Assembly (NCBI GenBank): GCA_025331445.1
Contig: JAIWNE010000065.1
Location: forward strand, 1-64,000
From: Blakeslea trispora
Lineage: Eukaryota; Mucoromycota; Mucoromycetes; Mucorales; Choanephoraceae
Length of the DNA stretch: 64,000 bases
Direction of reading: 5' to 3'
Shown: positions 1 to 13,000 of the stretch, piece by piece
How the letters are laid out: each line of letters begins with the position of its first letter
Position numbering within the stretch: the stretch's first letter is position 1
Position numbers and translations under genes: made by a program
The notes under the pieces: model-generated
What the model was told of the DNA's origin: nothing
Seen by the model: only the letters and a program-made list of their open reading frames with translations
Database searches by the model: none

Positions 1-2728
1 GAGACCAAGAGAATACCAAGTGAATGAGGACAAAAGAAAAGATAAAGATAAAGAGGAAAATGTTTGAAGTTGATCAGGTTCTTTTATATAATTTTGTTTT
101 GTTTATCTCGAAAGTGCCTTCATCTTTTCATGTACCCTAATATAGTAGAAGACCCCCATTTCAATACTCTCACAACACAAGAGCTCTTTCCGTTTACCAA
201 TGAAATTCTTCTCTCTCTATCTGTACGGTTCCATCTTGTTCCATCATACGTTTTGATCAGCTGTTGCATTAAAAACTCGATACCCAGCTTCCTTTTAGTT
301 GCTGTATTAATTTATATGACAAACCCATGATGAGGTTTGTGCAACACTGCAAATGCATTGTCTTCTTATCTCTTTCTTTCACTTTTCTCTCTCTCTTTTT
401 TTTATTCTATCTTTTCCTAGAGCATCATGCAAAAAGGATGAGCCTCATAAATCCATTATTTATATCAACACTACTAGTTAAATATGAGCCATAAGCAAGA
501 AAAGAACAAGCAGTAATGTTTACAAGACATTACGTAAAATAAGACAAAATAAAATTGCAAAACAAATATATAAACAGTGAACACATTTTTTTCCTGTTTT
601 TTTTGCTTGCCGTGTAACTATGCAAATGCTAATATGCATTTTAGTCTCTTTTTTACCATCTTGTGTACAGGTAATAGCATCTAGACTACTATCATGTTTG
701 GAATATGACCTCGGTATTTTCCGAAAACAAAAGAAGAGACACAGGACTAAGTTTTTTTAGGAAGTAGCTTGAGCGTTTCGAGTTGTTATTTTCTCACTCA
801 TTTAATTTCCCTGATACCTTTTTAATGAAAAACCTTATTCAATTTTACCTTCCCTACATTTGTACAACATCTGGGTTTTTCGGATAGGTTCGTTGACATG
901 TTACAAAGAATGTTACTAATAAAAAGAAATTAACAGTTTGTAAACACAACATGATGCAATTCTTAACAAAATCTAACCATTAAGTCATACAGCTGTATTT
1001 CCTCATTTTGATTTTTCTTTCATTTTTATTAATGTTAACGTTTTATGGGGACAAAAATTATTACATCTTCCTCTGTTTGTCAAGTAAAAAGGTAAATTTA
1101 ATAAGAAAAAAAGGAGAGAATTAATATTAATCATCCCAAAAAAGAAAGTGTTTGAAGATAGCTACCATTGTTGAGGCTCTAAACTTTAACTTTGGGAATT
1201 TATTCAAAAAAAAAAAGGCTGCTCATGGAAACTAGTACGCGCAGTAAAGTCTCCTTTTTTCTCTTTTTAGAATGTTTCGTAACCATTGACTGCGAAAGAA
1301 AAGAAAAACAAATGAACAATTTGCCACATTTGGATACCATGACAAAGGTTTTAGCATGGTACTTGGGGTGCTTACCTAACAAGGTCGCACCATGGTAGTT
1401 GTAGAAGTACTACGAAGCTCAATCACAATGGATGAAATAACTTTAGATGAATAGCGAATAAATCAAGTCCCAAGTAAAGCTTTCTGCTTTATTTTGCTGG
1501 CAGAATTTGGTAGATTTCTCTTACTTCTTTTTTATTATTATTATTTCAATCTATTTTGGTTAATTAGTTATGCAGTGATTGTTCTGCCAAACAAACATTT
1601 GACAGTGTAACCGAGCTGAAAGCAAAGGCTGACCAATTATTAATTTGTAACGCGATTTTGATGTCAACATGAAAAATGGTTCGATATGCCAAACAATTCA
1701 GAGAACTAGACCAGACTATCGCTATTATCACAAATTCATGTAACTCTTTGCTTTTTTTTTTTGTTCAAAGGAATGAAAAGATTACAACTACATCTCAAAA
1801 GCAAAAACACCAAAATCACAACCAATTGTCCATTTGACTTACCATACAGACAATCAATAAGCAACTGGCAAGGGCTCTTTCTTCTCACAACAGATTTGTC
1901 TGAATCGCTAGTCTTTTGATACTACGCACCTAAAGGGTAATACATAGACTTGCTTACTCCTGGGCCTTTCTCTTCTTCACCTTCCTCTGGCCAGATTCAC
2001 TAAGATTTACTTCTTGCTTCTGCTAAAAGACTTGAGCAATGATGCGTCAAAAGCACGTTCCATTAGACCAACATCAAATATATTTACTGGAGAAAAAAAA
2101 ACAGGTATTGGTGCTCAGTGAACTACTCAAGATAATAAAGCTAAAGTCATTTATGCAGATAAATATCTTGCAGGCTAAATTTTGCGATCAATGAAAAACT
2201 ATTGTGAAGAGTATGTACAGCTCTCGAGTGCAAACCTCATGGAGTTTTGAAAAATTGTGATGTAAATGCTGTCAAAGACGTACATTTTTTTTTCTTTGCC
2301 TATCAAGAAAAATTGCAACAATGGAAAACCACTCAATTTTCAAAAATCTATCTTGAAACAAAAAACACAATGCTGTCATACTCCTTGCAGTTGCAAGTGA
2401 TAGATGAAATAAATCAGTATTGAAACGAACTAATGCTTTAAAATGTTCAAGCCTAAGAGTGCTATATCAGAGGGAATAGAGTCAAGACAAAAGTGAAAGA
2501 AGCGATAAGATCAACCATCTTTCAAAACTGAGCTATTATGGTAATACAATACATCAGCTTAAATGTATTGTTTATATTCATCAATATTGAAATCACATCA
2601 AATCACTACCATACCTAATTACTCGCTACATCCAACTTTTTTTTTTATTCAGTAAAATAATCCAAATGCCTTTCTGCAGTTCCCTCATAAAAAAAAGCTA
2701 CGTTCAATTTTAATTTCTTTTTGAAATG
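1..2728. other. Intergenic, no gene supported
   Basis: AT-rich sequence with many stop codons in all frames. Short open stretches (for example near 64-330 and 1192-1398) lack recognisable domains, convincing splice partners or protein-like composition. I see no RNA gene here. Confidence 0.6.
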
Positions 2729-2954
2729 CCGAGAAGCATACTGTATCATGCAATTAAACATCATAAGCCCAAGAAGGGCTCTTGTTTCCTCAGATTTAAC
2801 AGGAATGTAGCTCAGAACATAACCTTAGAGAAGCAAAAGAAAAAAGACAGCTTTTAATATTCAAATAAACTGCCATTGGCATCAATAACTGTCTGACAGA
2901 TGTGAAGAATTCGATCAAAATTTCTGTTGAACACAGCTTTTTTAGTCATGACTG
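2729..2954 (-). repeat. 226-bp transposase 3'-end remnant, copy 1 of an inverted pair
   Basis: Read on the minus strand this piece encodes a short tail with a VIDANG motif followed by FEY and a stop, which resembles the C-terminal end of Tc1/mariner-type transposases (compare the VIDAKGG tail of the element at 41.5 kb). The same 226 bp lies at 17572-17797 in opposite orientation, with a single difference seen by eye (A/G near the end). No catalytic part is present, so it is a fossil fragment. Transposase identity is inferred from the tail only. Confidence 0.65.
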
Positions 2955-3252
2955 TATGCTCAAATGTCGTTCTTTGTTTCAACTATTTGGCTGCAAAAAA
3001 TAGGCGGGATTTTAAAAAAAATCAGCTATTTCTGCCTTCTTTGACTTTCATAATTTCGTTTTATTTGAATGCTGATTTATATCAATACATTTAGACAGAA
3101 ATTGTATAAGAAATAATAGATGCAAGGCAACAGTTTTTTTTTAAAAGAGACTATGTAGTTTCTTGCATCATTGTTGAATAGCTATCATAACTCTTGCTCA
3201 GTTGTTTGACAAGGCAAAAGAAGAAAAAGAAATCAAAGACATTGTTATCTAT

Positions 3253-5383
3253 TTATTTCTTCCCTTTTTTCTTCATCTTGCTACTACTATTATTCATGGA
3301 TGCCATCATTGTTTCATAAGAGTCCCAACCAAAAGCATTGCTCAATGCTTGGTTTAATGTGTTCGGATCTGCCATTCCTCTCGTACGTCCCATAGCTTGA
3401 CCAATAAACCATTTGAATAGCTTGGAATCTCCATTTTGAACAAGATTTGCCTATTTTACATGTGAGAAGCGCAGAATTTAAAGATAAAAATAGTTAAAAT
3501 TTGCTTACCTTGGCTTCATTTCTCTTTATCAAATCATCGCAAAGAGATTTTAGTTGTGCTTTGTCTACAATTCTAAGCCAACCTTTTTCTTTGACAATCT
3601 CAATAGGTTCTAATGAATTTTCAAGCATAATCTTGAGTACATCTTTTCCAGTGTTGCCTATACATAAAAAGAAAGAGATTCAATGTTCGAAAAAAGAATA
3701 TTGGGATGGAAAGTGTAATTCTTCTTTTTAGTACCTGTGATTGTTCCTTGTTGAACAAGGTCTATCAGGCTACCAAACCGTTGCACAGATATAGGATTCT
3801 CGTGGAATGGTATATCCTTAGATGCAAGTGCGCCCGAAAGCTCGTTCAGTGTCCTACCATAATCGTGTTACCGAAATTTTTTTTTGACATATAAACGACT
3901 AATCTACCAATTTGCTACTGTTTTAGAATTTCGTCCGACACAGACCTATGTAACAGTCAGCTTGACCCATTTCTCGTCCAGCTAATTTCTTTTTCTTACT
4001 TGCTCGAAATAATCAACACATTTGTATTCATGCAAGAGCATATTGGCATTATGCAAATTCAGATCATATTGTTGTATAATTCGGTCTAAGCATTCATCTG
4101 GCAATTCTGAAATTGATTTGGACACATTATCTATAAAATCCTAATTATTTCAACATGTTTATAAGTTATGTGTCACTAATTAAATCATGTTTCAGATACC
4201 TGTGATAGCAAAAGAGGAGGTAAATCAGGCTCAGGCATATATCGATAATCAGGTGCTGTTTCCTTGTCTCGAAGTCTATAAGTCATGTCTTTTTGCTCGT
4301 CATATCTTCTGGTCTCCTCTTCAATCTTGCCTCCATTTTCAATGACTTCAATCTGCCGTCTAACTTCTGCATCAATGGCCATCGACAAGCTACGGATTCT
4401 GTTCAAGTTCTTTAATTCACAGCGAGTTCCAAATGCTTCGCCTATTTTTCGTACTGAAACATTGACATCGCAACGCATTGAACCTTCTTCTAAGCTTGCT
4501 TTTGATGATCCCACCCACTGAAGAATATTTTGTAATTTCTTGACAAGTAGTCCAGCCTCATATGAAGATCTAATGTTTTTTTTGTTAAAAAAAGCATATA
4601 GAGATATAAAAGTTCAACAAACCTCAAATCAGGTTTTGTTACAATCTCCATTAAGGCAGTGCCCGCTCTGTTCAAATCCAACAAAGTTTCTCCCGGTCTC
4701 ATATCATGAAAACTTTTGCCTGTATCTTGTTCTAACTGTAACTGATGTATGCCTACACGAACAGCCTCTTGCACACCATCGTGTTTTGTCAGCATAATAA
4801 AACCTCCTCGAGAAATAGGCTCTACATTTTAAGAAAAAAAAAAGGATTAGCGAAAAGGAAGGGAACAAAATCAAACTTTGATTTAGTCACCTCTTTGTTG
4901 AGTAATTTGATATCCTTGAGGAAGATCTGGATAAAAGTAATGCTTTCTGTCAAATGTTGATCGATTCTGTACTTGACCTTGCAAAGCTAAAGCTGTCTTG
5001 ACAGCAAGCTTAACGGCACGGTCGTTAAGACGCTACGGAACAGCATTAATCAGTTATTGAAAACAATTCGAATTTTTTTTGACTTACAGGCTGAACACCT
5101 GGAAAAGCAGCGTCTACAGGCGACACATGGGTGTTTACCATGTCGTTATAAGAAGTCGAAGAATCTGTATGAAAGGTTAGCAATCTAAGAGATCTAGACG
5201 CGATTCGTAAGTGCTACCCGAAAACAGCTTAGTTTTTGTGTTGATCTGAGCATGGACTTCAATGCCAATCACGGCCTCCCATCCTTCTTTGATAGTGCTT
5301 TTAGTTGCCTCAGTTGAGTAGAAGAGACGAGGAGTGCGGCTGCCAAGGTGTCTTAAAGTGAGAGGAAGCGATAATCTATGCAT
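3253..5383 (-). CDS. GATB: Glutamyl-tRNA(Gln) amidotransferase subunit B, mitochondrial (GatB/PET112)
   Basis: GatB is the subunit of the GatCAB transamidosome that activates Glu-tRNA(Gln) so that it becomes Gln-tRNA(Gln) in mitochondria. I reconstruct ten exons (5383-5218, 5164-5088, 5032-4891, 4821-4623, 4569-4200, 4140-4000, 3945-3908, 3853-3735, 3657-3509, 3450-3253), in frame, giving 532 aa, normal for the family. Visible motifs are the N-terminal core [32 protein letters not shown], the GatB signature [19 protein letters not shown], and [14 protein letters not shown]. The C-terminal GatB/YqeY-type tail contains [17 protein letters not shown] chose the ATG at 5383 because it opens an Arg/Ser/Leu-rich, acid-free presequence ([19 protein letters not shown]) suited to mitochondrial import. 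A longer in-frame opening upstream begins at a non-ATG codon. Confidence 0.93.
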
Positions 5384-5641
5384 AAAGATTGTACTCTTTT
5401 TCGAAAAATAATCCCCCTTAAGAAATAAATAAAAAATAGCAGTCAATGATGCTTATTGCTGTAAGAATTAACGCTGAACCAATGTCTTTGATCTAAAAGT
5501 GTTTCTTGAGAAGAATGAAAAGGCAATGGATGAAAAATTAGAACTATTTTGCAGTGTAAGAACCCAACCTAATGCTGACGAAAATAATCAGATAATCTTT
5601 TTGAAAAGACTTTAATATGCTCGTTATTTCAATAGGCTAGA

Positions 5642-5685
5642 TAGACAAGTCATCTAAACCTTCTAGACAAGTCATCTAAACCTTC
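5642..5685. repeat. 22-bp perfect tandem duplication
   Basis: Two head-to-tail copies of a 22-bp unit beginning TAGACAAGTCATC occupy 5642-5663 and 5664-5685. It looks like a simple slippage duplication with no coding role. Confidence 0.9.
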
Positions 5686-6797
5686 TTCATTATGTAAAGG
5701 GAGTTAGCCAGGCTCATTCTGAGTAGTGTCATGAACAGCATTATGACTCGAGATGCGTTATAAGAACAAATCAATGATATGAAAACAAATTTGTTCTATA
5801 TGTAGTTCTTAATTGTATCTTGAAATTTTAGTAAGTTTAAACTGCAGACAAAGTATTTAGCCTAACTCTATCAGGAGTGTGCTGTACAAAAGGCTTGCTG
5901 AATAAAATTTCTCAAAGAAGATCGGCCCCGAGAACCATCAATATAGAGACGTCTCTATCTCTAGTAAATGATTTTCCTGTCCATATGCACAGCATAAAAA
6001 GCGCTTTTCTCTATTCTTCTCGAATCCCAATGTCCTTCAGGTTACCGCATTGAAAAAGTTTTTGTCAAGACATGCCAATAGCAAAACTCCCCCGAATTTG
6101 AAGTTAACCTTCGTACGAGATAAAGTGGGCATTTTGCAATATTTTGCTCTCTTGTTTACTCTGCAAGAGCTTCTCTCTTTAGCCTTCTGAATCATTTTCC
6201 TGCCCTAATTACCCCTATATGCTTAAATGACTAGTTATTCTCAAAGCCTTATGCAATTCAATTTGTAAACTGACAGTGAAATAACGAGTTCTGATAGAGT
6301 GAGTATACACTGCAATCGTGTTGAAACATCTTCTCATCTGATCTTGGTTGGCTGAGTTTTAGCTGAAGAGATCAACTTCTCTAAACTTGATTTAGCGCAT
6401 CATTTTGTTCAAAGCTAATATTTTGTCTGTTTTTTACAAAAAGGCAAGCGTGTATTCCTTTGCTTCTTTTTTATTAAGATAAGAAATGCGAGGGAGCTAA
6501 AAGAGGGAAATCATAATATCGAACTTGCTAAAATCTGCAATTTGATCTTTGAGAAAACCATCAATTACCCAATAAGAACATCTTAGCTTGAATTTTATTT
6601 TTCCGCAACTTTATTTTTAGACACCCGCAGTTGGTCTCTACATTTGCTACACACGATTGGGCTATGAAACCAAAGAAGGTTGAAGAGGCGAAATAATTAA
6701 CAAAAGGGTGTGGGAGAAGCGATCAGAGTGATCTTTTCTGGTAATTTCAATAGTAGCATTTTGTTTATTTTTTCTTCTTTTTTTCTTTTCTCTTTTA

Positions 6798-6846
6798 CTC
6801 TTTTGCTCTTTTGCTCTTTTGCTCTTTTGCTCTTTTGCTCTTTTCT
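6798..6846. repeat. 8-bp microsatellite (TCTTTTGC)n
   Basis: About six tandem copies of TCTTTTGC lie within a pyrimidine tract upstream of the RasGAP gene. This is a promoter-proximal polypyrimidine element or a simple repeat; no function can be read from it. Confidence 0.9.
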
Positions 6847-7083
6847 TTCTTACCATCCCATTCTTTTTATTTGCCTTTTTCTCTCTCTCTTTCTCTTAAA
6901 GACAAAAGAAATAGAGAAACATAAAACTGACACAGACAGGTCTTTGTTTTGTTTTATTCTAGAAAATAGCGCCACTTTGTCTGCTTTATATGTCAAAGTC
7001 TTTTCTCTCGCCGCTCTATCGATTCACCTAAAAAAAAGAAGAGAAAACTCGATCTATAGGCTCTTTTTTTTTATTATTCCAAC

Positions 7084-10000
7084 ATGAAGTCCAATGCAAA
7101 GCTGATCATCAGTCTAATAAAACGAGTCGAAGTGCGAGTAAATATCACTTATTGATTTCAAATGCAGGAAGCACGTTTGATTTAAACATTTATACAAAAA
7201 TTTAGTTGCCGATAAATAATGCAGGCCGAACAATTGAAGCACTTGAACAGGACCCAGTGACACAACAGACTGGTAAGTACTCGAGAAAATAGGACAACAC
7301 GCCCTATGTGAAGCTAATATGTCTCAGTTGCCGCCATCATTGAGTTATCCATTCATAAACTCCCAATTGTTATCAATCAATTGGCACTTGTATTGGAATC
7401 AATTTCAAAAGTAAGTTTTTCTCTCTCTCTCTGCCTGTAGCAGTAACCGATGAGTGTTTGATATTTATGTTTCTTTTTTTTTTTTTTTCAAATGCGCAGA
7501 ATACCCAGCCATCAAACCAAGCCATAGGCGATGTGTTCGTTCCTCATGATGTTTTACAATCACAGCTTTTTGTGTTAAAGTTACTTTCTGCATGTTTACA
7601 ACACCATTGGATCTGGTTTCAAAAGCAGTCTGTGAAAGCATCGAAAGAAACCAATAAAACAGAGGAGGCATTGGCAGCAGCAGCAGCTACAGGATCATAT
7701 GCAACTGATAGAGGAAGTCCCAGTTCGTCATTGCGTACTTTGCCCGAAAAGCCAGTTTTAGGTCATCTTAAATCCGATTCTCAAGTCGATCCACCACCTC
7801 TTGATGATGCACTAGTTACTTTTGTGTTATCTCTTATGAGTCGCTTTTTGAGCCATATGCATACAGTTGAGGAACGTAACGATCAGCTCGCATCATTATC
7901 ATCCGATACATCAAATGATGCTTTAGCTACAGTTGCAGGAATGGATCCACAAACATTAGAATATATTCGGGAGATCTATAACACAACAGGCAAAGTTTTG
8001 TACTACATCAGTGCAAGCAATTGGCCTGCATACTATACAAAAATTAAAAACGCTATAAATATCTTGGGTGCCGTTAGCGAAAACCTGGAAATGAATCCAC
8101 CTGAAATTCGAATCATAGCATTTACTTGCTTGAGTATCTCAAAGTTACATTCTATTCTATCAGGTACCCCACAAGAAAAAAAATGCGAGCAGTTGATATC
8201 AAAGACAAACTTAATCCATTTCAATAGACTTGAGTCCATATTTTCTTAATATGCGGATTCAAGGAAAGTTGCTATTTGCAAGAATGATTAGACAAGCTAT
8301 TTGGAAATGGATTGAGGCGAAACCTTCGCAATTTGCTGAAGTTTGTGCGAGCACAAACAGACCTTTGGCTGGTTCAGAGATCCTCTTTGATATGTGTAAT
8401 GTGGCAGCTGCTGATGACTCTCGAAGAAAATCTATTTTATGGCCATTGCAGACCATTTTGCTCACTTTGTCTCCTGATCTTTTGGTGCAAGCGTTTTTGA
8501 ATGATGGCCGAGCTGCATTGAATAGAAGAGTAAGTTTCGATTTGCAACAACACAAACATACAGCTTGATTTTCCTTTTTTAACATGCTGGTTAACACTCT
8601 AACCCTTGTTTAGACATCATTCCCTCGACAGTTGAAAAAGTCATTGCAGTCAAACAGGTTGCAAGAAATTGCTGCTGTCTGCTGTGTCGACCTTTGCAAA
8701 GCCGCCACCTATATTTCTCCTGACGAAGATAGCGTCCTGCGTCATATTGCTGCTGATGTAGAGGATCTGTTGTTTGAAAAAGTCTGGGACTTGTCCCGAC
8801 CGCTTGTATTCGAAAACATATCAGCAAATTTAGGATACACAATCAATTACCAAGCTTTGCTTAATGATTATTTCTTGGCTAGACTACGCCTAGATCCAAA
8901 AAAGACACTGGCTATGTTGGTGCCATCATTACCAGAAGAAGACACCCCTATTGTTTTCAAACAAGCATTTGTTAATTCATGTCTCGCCATCATTACAACT
9001 GAAGAGCATAATCTTCCTTGGAATCCTACCTTGAGCCCGATGTATGAATCCATTTGTGGACCTCTTAGACGGATATTTTTGCAAACAGTTAGAGCAGAAT
9101 TCAGCTCGAATCCATCTCGATCTGATATTTCCAATGCAACATCAGGCTCTAAAAAAATGATGAACACCAACTTGTCGATAGAAAGAAAGCAGCAACAACA
9201 ACTTCAACAACAGCAACAAAACTTGACATCATTGCTTCAGTCTTTATTAAAGCTATTTCGACTTGATCCCTTGTGTGCATTGCTGGTAAGACGAGTGCAG
9301 GATTGTTTGATATACAAAGGCTTTATATACTCAAGCATTGTTTTTTTAAAAAAACAGGGCAAACCAGAAGATGCTTCCAGAGTTGAAGAGAATGGAGCAG
9401 TTATGAACAGTATCATCAGTTTACTTAGATATCCTGATAGACGTGTACGAAAAGCAGCCATGGATTGTTTTAGCCAATTACATAGCGCAGAAAACATTTT
9501 TCATTGGGGTCCGTCTTCGACACTGACCAACAATTTTTGGAAAATATCGTCTCAAACAATAACCACAATGGCGAGACAAATCCTTGATTTTCGTCAAAAT
9601 GAAGAGTTATCCAAAAATCTTTTAGAATTATTATCAAAGATACTTGTATCCAGAAACACGTTCCTTCACAACATCATGGTATATATTTTTTGAAATTTGC
9701 GTATAGTAGTTATATTGTCTAATGTAATATCTGTTTTAGGAACCGTCATATGAAAGTACTGATGTTGGAGATCGCTTTCAATCCATTCTTTCACTCGAAA
9801 TAGTTCTTCTTGTCTCTTTGTGTTCTCCTATTCCCGAAATCTGTTCTACTGCTGTCAAGTGCCTGGGTCACCTTTGTACAGAAATCAAACTAGTAGACGA
9901 AGACCTAATTGTTGATACGGCATCCCGAGAAAGCCAAACAACGACAGGATTTACTGACAATATAGAGATTTACAAAGATCTATCGTTTGAAGAACCAGTT

Positions 10001-13000
10001 GTGCAAGGCATGCGCAAGCAAACATTTGTAGGACGAAAAGCACAACAAAAACGAGTTCGCAAATATTTGAGAATGATCAGCATACCTACTCCCGGCGTTT
10101 TAGGCGCTTGGGAAGAAGTATGGAAACGATGGAAACTTCTCACTCAGATAGTGAGTCGTTTTGGTATGGAAGCACCTTCTAATCTTAACGATATTGTTGG
10201 ATCACCCGCCAGTTCTACCTCTTCTGTCAAAAAAATTGGAGGGTTAGTTAGACATGAAAAATTACGATCTACCCCTTTACCTCGTATCACTGCACCAGTA
10301 CCTGTGGGACGTATAGAAACAGACGATGAGAAACAAACAGAGTGGCAAAATTATACAGGCTTCCTAGCCGCCTTAAGTGGAAGTCGCTTAGCTGCAGATA
10401 TTATAGAAGAAGACTTGGCAGAAGATGCAAGCAGAAGAAACAAAATGAATGACAACCGCATCTCCTCACCTATTCGAACAATCAGCATGACTGAAAAATT
10501 CATTGCTGAAATGATTGGCTTATTGACTTCCGAAAATGTTGTGATTAGAGAAGGTGCAAAAGATACATTGGGTAGTGATCTCTCACCCTCCCTTTATAGT
10601 ATCCTCTTCCGCCATCTTGAAAGCACAATAGCTAATTGCTTTACTGCAAACGGTGAAGTTATATGCGATAGTAATAACACATTGCTGATCGAGCAATCCG
10701 TCTTGGTGGCTAAGATGATCTTGGATAGATTGGTTGATCCAAATGAATGTCTATTTAGTATTGATTTCAGTACTTTGATCATCTACTTTGCCAACTACAT
10801 CAACCGCCTACCTCACGATAGCTATAACTCCATGCGTATCATGATCATGTTCTGCCACTTGACAGAAGTACTCATGTCTAAGAAGGAGCAAGTTATCATC
10901 CGTGACGATGTTAAAATACGAAACAAGCTACTCGAGATTATTGTCGAATGGACAAGTGGTTTTGCCTTGGTAAGTATCTCTATTTCATCTGTTTTGGATG
11001 CTTTGATATTGATTCTATATTTTATTTTATAGCGTGTGGTCAACAAAGGCAGTTTAATAATCAACAATACGCAAAACAGAGAAGTTCAGCGTGATTTAGA
11101 TCAAGTCTGTCTTAAGGCCATCGTTGCTTTACTGCATAAATTACCACTTCGATCTACAGATCAAGGACGAGAAGGTGATCGCAGTATGACCAAAAATCGA
11201 TTGTTTCAAAAATACTTTACTTTCTTTACCCAACTCCTGGATCGTTGTCATCGATTTGAAATCGAAACCAACAATACTATGCCAACTTCGCCTGGTATAC
11301 TTTCCCCAAACGGCAGCAATTCACAGTCATCACTTGTCACCAAAGTGTCTGAGACATACCAATATTGGGGCCCATTGAAAGAATACACAGTGAACGCTAT
11401 TTCAAACTTGCTAAGTGCTAATGTAGATGCTGGGCTTAAATCTACTTTGGCAATGGGTTATCATGAAGATGCTCGTACACGAACAGCCTTCATGCAGGTA
11501 CTTGCCAATATTTTAAACCAAGGGGCTCAATTTGATACTTTGGCCGAGAATATCGTTGCAAATCGTTATGAAGAATTAGTAGACATGATTGTGAAAGATG
11601 ACGTTACTTGCGCTCTGTGCTTATGTGATGTAGCTCCTGCCTCAGATACCCAAGGTGTGGCAGAAGTCTTGCTTCAATGTTTTGAGGCTAGAAACAAAGT
11701 GTTTGTGCTTTTGGAAGCCGTGATTGATCGTGAAGTCAGCAATACCGAGCAAGAAGCTACCTTGTTTAGAGGTACAAATATGGCCACAAAACTTCTCTCT
11801 GTCTTTGCTCAAGGCACTTGTAGCAACTATGTTCGATTTACCCTTCAGCCTGCATTGGAATTAATCAACTCTCTCCCTGAAGAAAACCTATCCTGGGAAA
11901 TGGATCCTCAAAAAATCGGATCAAATGAAAGCATCGCTATCAATCGACAAAATGTATGCCGTGCAACCGAGATTCTTTTAGACGCCATTTGCAGCTCTAC
12001 TTCAAACGTGCCTAAATATTTCCGTCAAGAATTAGCCATGATCTCTAAAGCTGTCAGCAAACGATTTCCTGATTCTAGCAAGACTGCTGTAGGTGGTTTT
12101 GTATTCTTGCGACTTTTCAATCCTGCCATTTTAACACCTGAGAATTGTGGATTTCCCAAATCATGCCTTCCAAAGTCCAAATCAGTTCGCAAGTTATTGC
12201 TCCAAGCTACTCGTATGATGCAGAACTTGGCTAACAACATGATGTTCGGTGCTAAAGAGACACATTTGATTTCATTAAACGATTTCATTACGAGCAATCT
12301 CTATCGTGTTGCAAGCTTCCTTCGTGATATTTCCACTGTGTCCAAGTCTAACATGGAAGACGATGTTGCTAGAAGTGTGGGTATGGACGATATTGCATAT
12401 ATGAGTTTGCATCGATATACTGCTGAAAACATTGACAAGATTTCAAGATTGATGTATGCTCGGTTCGCGAAAGCTCAAGCTGATACTCAAGCATTACTCT
12501 CATGGAAGCGGGATATGGACAAATTCTCCAATTTGCTGGCTCAACTGGGCCCCATCAATGACACTGCTCAAAACACGATAAGCACTACACGTAATTACGC
12601 TCTCGTAAACAACAACAATTTTTACAGTGGCTTCATGAGACGTAACAAGAACCGCGATGTTAGTTATATCAGTTCTTTGAATATATTCTATCAAGGAGGT
12701 GTATCTAAAGGTGGAAGACCGGTCTTTTGTTGTATTTATCGTAACATTGTTGGCGATAACTTTGACTTTGAATTATTGATTTATTATATGCTACGAGTAA
12801 GAGGGATCTTTAAGAGATGTCTTTGTACTGTTCTTTTGTCATTATTAACACCCCCTATTTTTTTATTTGTAGGTCATGGAGCCATGCTTAAGTCAGCCAT
12901 TTGAACTTTTGCTTGATCTTTCTCGTCTGTCAGAAGACAATGAAATCCCAGCTCATTGGTTAAATCAATTCTGCCAGCTTATTTTCAATGAAATGAATGA

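Larger units (their letters stand above)
5384..7083. other. Divergent intergenic region between GATB and the RasGAP gene
   Basis: This 1.7-kb spacer separates two divergently transcribed genes and should hold both promoters. It contains a 22-bp tandem duplication (5642-5685) and a pyrimidine-rich microsatellite (6798-6846), followed by a long T/C-rich stretch typical of a fungal 5' leader just before the ATG at 7084. I see no gene in it. Confidence 0.6.

Noticed and set aside
6662..7087. Open frames across the pyrimidine microsatellite upstream of the RasGAP gene
   Set aside because: Low-complexity translation (Phe/Leu/Ser repeats) caused by the repeat itself.
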